From assembly GCA_025201705.1 (NCBI GenBank), contig MU616663.1, forward strand, positions 1-61,325: a stretch of 61,325 bases of DNA. The letters are read 5' to 3'. Shown here piece after piece: positions 13,264 through 22,807 of the stretch (the stretch's first letter is position 1; the number at the start of each line of letters is the position of its first letter). The DNA comes from Dissophora ornata (lineage: Eukaryota > Mortierellomycota > Mortierellomycetes > Mortierellales > Mortierellaceae). Position numbers and translations under genes: made by a program. The notes under the pieces were generated by a model. The model was given only the letters and a program-made list of their open reading frames with translations, ran no database searches and had not been told where the DNA came from.

Positions 13264-15298
13264 ATGGCCACCGAACACGCTCTCCTATCTACCGATCAAA
13301 CACCTACCCGTGAAACCTCCACAGTAGCCGACCACCACGATGCCAGTGGCAATAACAGTCGCATGCGGGCCACTGCCACCGCTGATTCGTCTTCTGTAGC
13401 CGTTGCCCACAACCCTGGAGCTTCTGCCGCGAGTATCCTCGCCGTCTCTGAACACACTCGAATGATCGGCGATGAGATTCATGATCTGAAGAACGCTTTA
13501 CAGCATGTCGTCCTACGCCTGGAACGTCTGGGCACCTGCATAAAGGATTCAGATAATGTTTCGACCGGAGATGTTTCTTGCGGCGCCGTGCAGCAGACTA
13601 TTATGGAGATGCCTCGTCCTACTCCGTATAGAGAGCGCGAAGGGTATACTCCTAGCAGAGGAGGTCGACATGCTTCCGATTATCATAGGCCGCGTTCTGC
13701 CAAGCGTTACTATTCGAGAAAACCAAACTGGAAACTGAAGGCAATACAGATTTCATGCACGCGCAACAATTTCGAAATGTCCAGCTAGAATTAAACGCCT
13801 TCTCCGATTTACCATTATTCAGGTGCTTGAGCCTCACGGTCTGGAGCCCGTCCAATCACTCGATGATATCGAGCTGATGGAGTCGACGGTCAAGTGCATG
13901 AATGCGGACAGGTACGCTGACCAATCACTGGATCGATGGGAGGATTGCTATCGTAATACGCCAACCTAAACGCGATCACGTCCCGGCATAGCATCAATAC
14001 GACTGGCTACCTAGAAAGACATGTCCTTCCCAAACTCGTTGCTGGTAAGTCCTGATGAATCTCTACCTAAGAACATCCACGAATTAGAGGTTAGGCCATG
14101 TACGCTGAACTTGATTTAAATTGACCGAATACCACATAGGAGATGATGTTCTGCTGCAACTCCGGGGCAACAAGCTCGAGAGATACGTCATGTACCCACT
14201 TATCGACTTGCTCGATCGTGGAGGACTTTGTGTGTTGATATTGGTGAGCCGCCTGGAAGCACAAAGCAGCAAGAACTTCATGACTTCGCTCAGCAAGTAT
14301 ATCGAGATCGCTGGTCTCCAGATAGCGGTACATGCAATCCCACAGGATAAAAACTCTGATCTCGATCTCACGGCCAAGAGCACTCCCAATAAGCCTACGA
14401 TCTTTCTTACGACGCCTGAGATGGTGGCTCGTATGAAGACCCAAAATATCATCAAGCCTGAATCAATCCTTGCGCTTGTCGTGTATGAGGCGGAGTACGT
14501 GCTTCGCACGCGCACCCATATCGAGGCTATTCGCTCGGCTCTGGATGAGTTTGAGAGCTGCCAGCTGATCTTGGCCTGCCGCGACGGCACTGAAGATGTG
14601 CTGAGGGGCGCAAATGACTTTTCATTTTCTGAGGACGCGCTCATCTTTAGCATGGATAGCCTCAGTATCCACTCAGCTGATCATTATTACCTGACTGAGA
14701 ATGCTTTGGTCGACGCTGTCTTGGATCGCGCGGTCGAGTTAAGCAAGGGGGATGCTACGGTTGTTGTAATCTGCCGCGATGCGATGGAGACAAGCAGATT
14801 GAAAGATGTCTTTGCTGAACGCACTCAAATTGTACGCGAATCTGAGTCTTTATTTTTTTAATTATCTTGCATCCTCTTGGAGTCATTGCTGACACGTTCT
14901 AGCTGTTACTCTTGTCCGTGCGCTCCCCAGCTCACGACCGCGAAGACGGCCGAGTCCAATGGAATCATGAGTGGACTCTTGGTGACTCCTCAAATTGTAA
15001 GTGGCATTCTTGAGAACAGACCTCACAACACGGTCAGGATGATCGTGAATCTCTCAAGAGTCACCTCTGCCCCTGACAGATATCTTCAGATGTAGGTTTA
15101 TGTGATATGCTTGTGTTGTTAGTCAACAACGAATCAGTTCTCTGACATGGCTTTTTGCGCCATAATAGGCTGGCTTCGTACATGGATCTTGGTGAGAGGT
15201 GTGTGGTCATCTCAAGGGTAGAAGCCCAAGATTCCTTGAGGAGCATCGAGGCTCTCGGAGTGTCCTTCGAGGAGATAACCGACGCGACTCAGCTCTAA
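13264..15298 (+). CDS. eIF4A-like DEAD-box protein lacking all catalytic motifs
   Basis: The preferred model is join(13264..13643,13750..13911,13992..14044,14140..14831,14931..15091,15169..15298), 525 residues, in phase throughout. The first intron is the weakest part: acceptor TTCAG at 13822 is an alternative. After a disordered N-terminus (~130 residues) the order of segments follows eIF4A: VQSLDDIEL (eIF4A has a VxxFDDMxL-like start), then LQLRGNKLE where motif I is AQSGTGKT, SRLEAQS for PTRELAQ, TTPEMV for TPGR, VVYEAE for the DEAD box, LACRDGTEDVL for SAT, LSIHSADHYYL, LLVTPQIVSGIL for the motif V region, and no HRxGRxxR motif VI. The two RecA folds therefore seem kept while ATP and RNA contacts are lost. 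The frames carry no stops, splice sites are good and hydrophobic spacing is conserved, so it looks like a living pseudoenzyme and not a decayed copy. The role is unknown; it could be a regulatory decoy of eIF4A or a scaffold. Confidence 0.75.
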
Positions 15299-15602
15299 AC
15301 GGATGAACCGCTTACCAAACACGCGCATGTGCATACTTTGCTGTACTCATGACTTATGGAAATGAATCCAATCTCGAGGCAGCGCGTCTTTCGGGTCCAC
15401 AGGAATATCTCTGAAGACCCCTTTCTTGCAGGATTGCATGTTAGCACTAATCTTCACCACTTTTTAGATATTGGAAAATTACGAATAAAGCTTGCGTGCA
15501 GGTCACATGTTGCAATGTGCCAATTACTTCGAGCTTGTGCTTGGCGCTGCTCTCTTTGGCATCTCAGAACACCTGGACGGAATCACATTGACAACATCAG
15601 CA

Positions 15603-16781
15603 ATGAACAGAAGAAGGCAAATCGGTGGCAGGGCTCACATTGAGCGTCTGAAAGCGGCCAACGTAGGTTGTCCTCTCTCTGCATCAATGGAGCAACAGTG
15701 TAGCATTCAGTGGAATATGAATAAGTGTACACACAGGTAGCATTCGCTTCGGACTCAACACCTCTCTATCATTCGCTCACATCCTTATACTGACAGGAAT
15801 CATATCAAAGAGTGGGACAAACGATCTCAGACAACCAGTTGGAGCAGCTCCAGAGCCAACTGGACACATTTCGCGCCAACCTTGAGACCTTTGCGCGGCT
15901 ACATCGCAAAGATATCCAGAAGGATCCCGTCTTCCGAATGCACTTTCAGAAGATGTGCGCCAATATTGGTGTCGACCCATTGGCCTGTAAGTGTCGCCGC
16001 CTTGAAACTGGCGTTACAGACCCTCTTTTTATCATCATTGTTTTTTCTACTAATATGCCTTTCATTATTAATAGCCAGCAAGGGATACTGGGGGGAGCTG
16101 TTGGGTGTAGGCGATTTTTATTACGAGCTCGGGATCCAGATCATTGACGTCTGCCTGGCAACTAGAGCCCTCAACGGCGGTCTTATGGAGCTTTCAGAAG
16201 TCAGGCGGCGCGTCGAGAAAATGCGCGGCATACGCGCCAGTAACAAAGCAGACAGCGCTAACGCCAGCAGCACTAGCAGTAGTAGCAAATGGGCCAGTAT
16301 AACGAGCAGCAGCAACAAGGACAAGGACACGAGTATGGAGATTACAGAGGACGATATGCTGCGGTCGATCAAGACGCTTGCACCGTTGGGGAGTGGGTTC
16401 CAGGTACTGCAGATCGGCGACAAGAAGATGGTGAGCTCAGTGCCGAGAGAGTTGAATCGAGATCAATCTGTGATCCTGGCGTTGGTGCAGGATACGAATG
16501 GGCATGTGAATAAGGATCTAGTCCAAGAGCGACTTGGATGGGAGGGCGGGCGTATCAAGACTGCGCTGGTAAAGTATTGAACTATTGCGAAGGGAGGCAT
16601 GGATTTTATATTGCTTCGTGTGAACTGACGGTGTTATTATTGATATTATTTATCTTAGGACACGCTGCTGGAAGATAATTTGATGTGGATTGACCAACAG
16701 GCAGAGCCTCACGAATACTGGGTGCCAGGATTCTTTGAGCCCGAGGAAGATGACATCTATGCTACGACAGCATCCGCTTGA
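15603..16781 (+). CDS. snf8: ESCRT-II subunit Snf8/Vps22
   Basis: The model is join(15603..15662,15797..15986,16075..16568,16659..16781), 288 residues, phases agreeing. It starts MNRRRQIGGRAH, equivalent to the MRRGxGIGG start of the family. Then come ESYQRVG, a coiled-coil helix (residues 25-60), VFRMHFQKMCANIGVDPLA and SKGYWGELLGVGDFYYELG, the signature of Snf8, followed by two winged-helix domains ending in HEYWVPGFF. Snf8 is the central subunit of ESCRT-II, sorting ubiquitinated cargo into multivesicular bodies at the endosome. A Ser/Asn-rich insertion of about 35 residues (roughly residues 135-170) separates the helical hairpin and first winged helix, making it longer than the usual 250-260. 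The 304 bases between the helicase-like gene and this start are an ordinary short spacer. An AATAAA-like site is at about 16806. Confidence 0.9.
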
Positions 16782-16881
16782 TGCTATGAAGGCCTTCAAA
16801 ACATTCAATAAAATAAGAATAACAGACATATTTGATAGGCGTCTCTAGCATTATTTTTTATTGTTTGTGCTGACTGCTCGT

Positions 16882-18963
16882 CTACTCAGACATGTAATGG
16901 CTCATGCTCTGTTTGTTGTGGAAGCCCTGATTCCATTTCAGGAGGTCGTTGATATCTTTGATCCAGTCTTCACCCGCATGGACTCTATTGACACAGGGCA
17001 TAGGAAACGCTGACATACACACCTGCAGGAATTCGTTCTTGTCCAAGAAGAACGTCTCCTTACCATCCATAGACACTTCCGCAGGACCTCTTGATTTCTC
17101 CCCGATCTGCAATGGTCAGAAAAAAAAAGGGCGAGGTTGGTGGATGTTTTAGAATTGCGGTGGAAAAGCCAAGGGGTTCTTGTTGCATACCTTTAGCTGA
17201 ATAGTGGCGTTTGGTGGCAAAAGTACAGGCCGGAATGACAACGACCGCGGACAAATCGGCGTAAGCAGCAGCGTCTGAATCGAAGGATGCACAATCGATC
17301 CACCTGCTGATAACGAATATGCCGTAGATCCCGTCGGCGACGCGACTATGAGTCCGTCCGCTACGGCCTCCGTGATCAACTGTCCGTCTACATAGCATCC
17401 AATCCATGTCAAATGCGGGTATCGACCGCGATGCAGATTTACTTCATTCATTACAGTAAGGTCGTTGATCCGTCCTGACCCATCCTTAGCCTGCAATCTC
17501 CGTCCATCCGCACCGTGAAGTGTGCACTTGAGTCGCATGCGGAGCAAAAGGGAAGCCTGTTTAGAGTCGATCAACTTTGTAAGCGCCGATTGGTAGTTGT
17601 TGATGTCTATGTGCAAGCCAAATCAATGATCAAAACCAAAGTATTGGTCGCAAATAGCCTTCTAATACTTTTGTAAGTCCACAGACTTACGGTATGGCAA
17701 AAGGAAGCCCAGAGTTCCCATGGAGAAAGAGATGACTGGCGGCACAGCGGAATTGAATAGGGATGATGTGTGGAGGATGGTACCATCGCCTCCCAGTGTC
17801 ACTACCAAATCCGTCACGCGTGTATACTCCACCCGTTTGTTGTCTATGGAAAAGGTAGACATTTGCTGGATCTTAGAATTGATGTGCAGTCTTTCACAAT
17901 GGCGCCTTCATGTCATCCGTCAGCTGTAATTCATGCCTGGTATCGTGTATATAAAGGGCAGTTGTTCCGAAAACTCTCGGGCAACGTCTGGTTCAACCAC
18001 CACATTCATGTGCGGGTATTTTTTGTGGATCCATCTGCATAATAGAAAGAGAAAGAATAAGGGAGGACCGGATCAGATTCGGTGCGATTCAGTACTGAGA
18101 TAGGCGCAAGTTCTACCCTTGCCAAACGCGTGACATACGATGCGACGTCGACCAGCGCCTTGTCTGTCAGCTCGTCGTGCGGTTTCTTGATAATGAGTAT
18201 AGTCCTTGGGGCTTCTTCCCATTGCAATTTATAGTTGCCTCTATTTTGAGCCATGTGCAATGAAGTGGAGGTCAGCAGCATGCGACATAAGTAAAGCCTG
18301 GTTGCCAGTTCCCGTGTTTACGAACTAACTATTACCCATAGGTCGTCCCAAAGGACTGTCGGATTTCACGGGTGGGCTCCCTGTCTGTATTAGGTGCTAG
18401 ATCTTTCGGGTACACGCCTGCATGAAATCAAACACAACGCCATTAACAAGAATTTATTGGCAAAAAAGATAGAAATTCATTGATCAACAACGAGAACTAC
18501 TCTTACCTGGTGTATCAAGGGCCATCCTGACTCTGGTTGGCAGGACGCTCGTAAACTTGTCTGAGGAACCTGCCGATCCGTTATCCGATCTCTGTGGTTG
18601 ATCAACTGTGTCTCTGTCACTTTCCGATCTGTCCTTCTGATCCTGAAGATCTGCCCCTGAACTAGAAAACACCCTACAGCTCTGCACTCGCAACGGAGGG
18701 CGCTTGCATTCTGTGCGCCTCACAGTACTTCCAAGGATACTGGTTTGTCGGCATGGCGACTGAATGTGAGGGTGCGAAGTAAAGTGGAATCCCTTTCGTG
18801 AAGCGGTAGCAAGCGAATGTACTGTGCCGTTGGAGAAGGGACGAGAGTGAGGAATGCACGCAAGCTGCGACGTTTGTTTTGAGGCAAAGGAGCTCAGAGG
18901 CTCTTGGAGCGCGCGGAGGGTAGCTCGTTGCATGGCTGATACAGGAGAAAGCAAAGGGAGCAT
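16882..18963 (-). CDS. pos5: NAD(H) kinase, probably mitochondrial (Pos5-like)
   Basis: The model is complement(join(16882..17106,17191..17606,17691..17843,17937..18034,18139..18240,18336..18417,18507..18963)), 510 residues, all phases agreeing. It phosphorylates NAD or NADH to NADP(H). The catalytic VVTLGGDGTILH is near residue 260, followed by PPVISFSMGTLGFLLPY, MNEVNLHRG, and the nucleotide-binding ASPTGSTAYSLSAGGSIV with TPICPRSLSFRP. The first ~150 residues are Arg/Ser-rich with few acidic residues, as in a mitochondrial presequence plus linker. A cytosolic form from an inner ATG is possible. The intron after exon 4 appears to start with GC (CCAG/GCATGA). With acceptor CCATAG it gives IYTIPDNKRVEYTRVTDL, whereas GT sites nearby break the frame. 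It is convergent with snf8, about 100 bases apart. Confidence 0.9.
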
Positions 18964-19278
18964 AGCGCGATATACGAATCCGAGATCTCTCTCGCTCGCG
19001 TGCGATGCAAGCCGATCGATCTCATGACTGTTTGTTCGTGTGCCTCAAGTGTGGCTTAGTCAGCAAGGAGCGACTACAAGAACACATGGCATGCAATGCT
19101 CAGAGGTCAACCTTCTTCTCATTCCCTCTCAGTAACCATTCTCGAACTCGACCATCATACATAGTCAGCGCCGAGTCGACTTGTTACCAAGTTCTCCAGC
19201 AGCCTACCATATATACTGTGATAGCGTCATATTAGCCTCATTTAACAAAGGCCTACGAATTACAACCAAGGATACGCG
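18964..19278. promoter_or_regulatory. Short bidirectional promoter region
   Basis: Only 315 bases separate the start of the NAD kinase (minus) from the start of the CPSF30 gene (plus), so the two genes must share promoter sequence. I could not single out defined elements. Confidence 0.5.
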
Positions 19279-20744
19279 ATGGCGATGACATATTCGATTC
19301 TCCCGTCTGAAATCGACTTTCAAGACTACTCCTTCGACTTTGAGGAGTATGTCAGGAACGAGGTCGGACTCGACATCACCAACTTGGCAAAAAAGAATGG
19401 AGGTATGAATTCGAGTCATAAACAGGGCGATCCAATGCCGAAAAAGAGTGCGAATAAAAACCACTTTTATCCATTTCACCTTGCTTATCCTGAGTCCCTT
19501 CTGGAATGAATGTTGCTCGCACTGCTGCTACGTGTAGCTATCTGAGTAACATCTATCGCAAAAGTTGGAGAAGTCAAGCTGACCGGAAGCAGCAAAAGAC
19601 GACGAGCAATCGAGCAATCTAGCAATTGAGCGCATGGATGCTGACTGATCTTCATTGGAGCAATATATTTATTTCAAGTACGATGACTAATGATAGTGCT
19701 TGTTGCTTTGTTGTTGTCTTTTCTAGAGACGGGCGATAATATCTGCAGATTCTTTTTGAAAGGACATTGTTCGAAAGGAAACAACTGCCCATTCCGACAT
19801 GTCAGGACAGATCCATCAAAGGCTGTTGTGTGCAAACATTGGCTTCGAGGTCTTTGCAAAAAGGGCGACAATTGCGAGTTCTTGCACGAATATAACCTCC
19901 GAAAGATGCCAGAATGTTGGTTCTACAGCAAATACGGAGAATGTAACAATGGTACCGAGTGTATTGTAAGTACTGAGAAAGTAATCGGCTGTTTCCAAAA
20001 TGATGGATATTCATATAGGTGATAATGATGGCTAACGAACTGGCTCCTCTTTTGCATGTTCAACTGGTAGTATCTTCATATCGACCCCGAAAGCAAGATC
20101 AAAGATTGTCCATGGTACGCACGTGGATTCTGTAAACATGGACCCAGCTGTAGACACAAGCACACCCGAAAAGTGATTTGTCAAAACTATGTTACTGGAT
20201 TTTGCCCACAAGGGTCTAATTGCCCTAACGGACAGTAAGTCTTTTTTGCATCTATTTTACGTTACCCCAGTTTAAGATCCTATTAATCTCTTGATATCTT
20301 TACTAACTGTGATATGGTTTGTGGTGGTTCCTGCAGCCCGAAATACGAACTTCCTCCACCAAATTGGGATGATGGTCAAGGAGCACGACCAATGCCCCAG
20401 GACAGGACATTCGACCGGGAAGAGGTGAGGAGGCAGCGCCAGCACTTTATGAACCACACGCATTGAAAATCGGCCGGCGCATGTTCTATGACAACTAACC
20501 AAAGAATCCTTCGGGTGACACTATTATAATCATAGCGTCCCAATGGCGAGCCAGTGACATTCAGAAGCGTCGAAGATGTTACCTGTTTTAAGGTAGTGTC
20601 GCTTTCTCTTATAACTATATGGTTACCGAGATAGGATTGCATACTGACTTGTTTCTGCTGGAATTTTTACCTGTAAAGTGTCAACAAAAGGGACACTATG
20701 CAAATAGGTGTCCGCAGGGAAGGCAGCACGATATGCAGATGTAG
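19279..20744 (+). CDS. yth1: CPSF30/Yth1, mRNA cleavage and polyadenylation factor
   Basis: The model is join(19279..19402,19727..19965,20071..20234,20337..20424,20536..20592,20679..20744), 245 residues, phases agreeing. Five CCCH zinc fingers follow in tandem (starts CRFFLKGHCSKG, CKHWLRGLCKKG, CWFYSKYGECNNG, CPWYARGFCKHG, CQNYVTGFCPQG), each of the CX7-8CX5CX3H kind. A linker and a C-terminal CCHC zinc knuckle (CFKCQQKGHYANRCPQG) follow, the cysteines being split across two exons. The protein binds the AAUAAA hexamer and U-rich RNA in the cleavage/polyadenylation complex in the nucleus. The knuckle is present in animal CPSF4 but absent from S. cerevisiae Yth1, so this fungus keeps the longer form. 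The first intron (324 nt) is long for this window. Confidence 0.93.
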
Positions 20745-21446
20745 TGAAGATATTTTACCTCTCAGCTTCCTACTTCGCCGCATTCCACCTGACCGCCAGC
20801 CGCCGTATCTCACGCTTCGAATCGCTCGTGGATAAACAGCATATGGGACCAAGGACTTTTCTTTTTCCTCTGCAAGCTCGATTGGTACATAGAACCCCCA
20901 TAATAACCAGGATAGCCGTAGCCAGGATAGAAGGTCATGCATTCCCTCATACTTTGCAGAATAAAAATTTAAGGATGTGACCCTGTATGTTTATGCTTTT
21001 TGTCTGTACCCCTATCTTCCCGGTGCTTTGGTGCTACGCGTGTCAAAAAGGGGGTTGGCATACATGGCAACTGACTTTGACGTTGAAATAAGGTGCCTTT
21101 CTTAACAACCCCTTTTTGTCATCTGATCAAGTTGTATTGTACCATCAACAGCGACATGTCTTGTGTAGTACTGCATCGCGGCGAATACTATCCAGGCAAT
21201 TGTCGTTGCGACCCTCACGCCATGTTTTCGAACGCACAGAGAACAGGAGCAGGTGTGGGGTGAAGGGTGGATGATATATAAACATGACGCTTTTTCATGA
21301 CAAACTCTTGACTCCCTCCTTCTGTTCGATCCCCACGCACACACTTCCCGCCATTCCTATTTCCTTTGAAAAAGCGCTTAATTCGCTAACGATTACCTAC
21401 AAAGTCGATAAGAAATCTATACAATAATCCAAGCAATACTCCAATA
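20745..21446. other. Tandem intergenic spacer
   Basis: This is the gap between yth1 and the next plus-strand gene and holds the 3' flank of one and the promoter of the other. Nothing specific is seen. Confidence 0.45.
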
Positions 21447-22122
21447 ATGGCTACCGACAGAGATTTGTGCTGTTGCTGCATTCGGCTCAGGATGGCAGTG
21501 GGAGTGATTTCATTGATTTATCTGGCTGTTGCCGCCGCAACGACCTACCAGAAATACGTCGCGAACAACACAGGTAGAATGTTATTTCCTTTAAACACTT
21601 TTAATATGTGCATGTTGCATGATAAGTGTGCTAACGTTTTTATTGTTGTAACCCCACCGATTGACTTGAATGGAAAAAAATCATATAGACGATCAAACCG
21701 CCAAAGTCGTCATCTTTGTCTCTGGCGGTCTCCAAATCCTGATCGCGTTGTTTGGTCTCTTCTCTGCTATCACCAAATCTGTTTTAATCACACGAGTCTT
21801 CGCCTCCCTCTGGTGGAGTTTGACCCTCGCCGTTCTCGGACTCTCGATTGCCAGTCTCTACTTTGTGACCAAGGACGACAAGGTTGCTATCGAGAACGAG
21901 TGTCAAAAGGACATGACGCCTGTCAACGGAACTGCAGTGATCACGGATACTGATGTCAACAGTTGCTACAGGACGGCCGTGATTATCTCGGCCGTGGTGT
22001 TGGCAGTCCAGTTCTTGATCATGTGTCTGATCGGATGGGTCATTCAGCGGTTCCTGAGAGAGGTCAAGCAAGATGCTGCCGTCGCTGCTGCCCTCAAGTC
22101 GGTTGATGACGAGGAAGTCTGA
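21447..22122 (+). CDS. Small four-helix membrane protein, tetraspan-like
   Basis: The model is join(21447..21573,21689..22122), 186 residues, in phase. Four hydrophobic helices are clear: MAVGVISLIYLAVAAATTY near the N-terminus, VVIFVSGGLQILIALFGLF, VFASLWWSLTLAVLGLSIAS and, after a loop of about 40 residues with two Cys and an NGT glycosylation site, TAVIISAVVLAVQFLIMCLIG. A CCCC cluster at residues 8-11 just before helix 1 is a likely palmitoylation site. The C-terminus is cytosolic, acidic (DDEEV). The topology resembles tetraspanins and MARVEL proteins, but the CCG signature of tetraspanins is missing, so I do not assign a family. Confidence 0.8.
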
Positions 22123-22807
22123 GACTATGCCAAGGAGGGAAGGCGGTAGAAACAAGGTACGGGAGCGCGATCCGACTTCTGCGCAGTGCACAACACCAAG
22201 ACTTCGGGATCCGAGCACTTGCGCGTCTCATGTAGTATATATCTTACTTAATGCCCATCTGCCGTGTGCATATTTGCAACGCGCTAAGTGACTTTATAAT
22301 CTTTAATAACAAAAAAGCCATGAATATGGGCTTGCGACAGGCGTTTAAGAGATCTGGGCTGTGTTGGTATTGGTGGCGGTGAGACTGTCCTGGACCACGT
22401 AAAAAATGGGACCACGACAAAGGACATTTGCCTGGGATGATGAATGGTTCCTGTGGGCCTGCTCAGCGGAGTATATTCTTTTCAAAACAAACGCCACGAA
22501 GGGCCCGGTGGTTTAAAAGGGAAGCTGCATCCAGTAATCACGCACAGCACAGCACAGCACAGCGCAGCGCAAGAGACGAGTTTGGTTCCTGAGAAAGCAA
22601 GCGCTTTTTTATTGTTCTTCTCTCAACCCCAAAACTCAAATTGCCACCAAGCACCGCCAGTCACAGGTCTCGGCCGGTGGCAAACAAGAGCGCGTCCACA
22701 CTCTTGGGCGTTCTTGCTTCGTCCTCACATTCATTCCTGCACGACCACCACCTTCCCTTTCCTTCTCCATTGCTCAATCACATCTCAATCCCCTCGGAAA
22801 AGTCGCC
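22123..22807. other. Promoter-containing spacer upstream of the CtIP-like gene
   Basis: The spacer contains a short tandem repeat of ACAGC/GCAGC units near 22543-22571 and a pyrimidine-rich stretch just upstream of the next start. An open frame at 22444-22935 overlaps the start of the real gene in another phase and is not supported. Confidence 0.4.
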
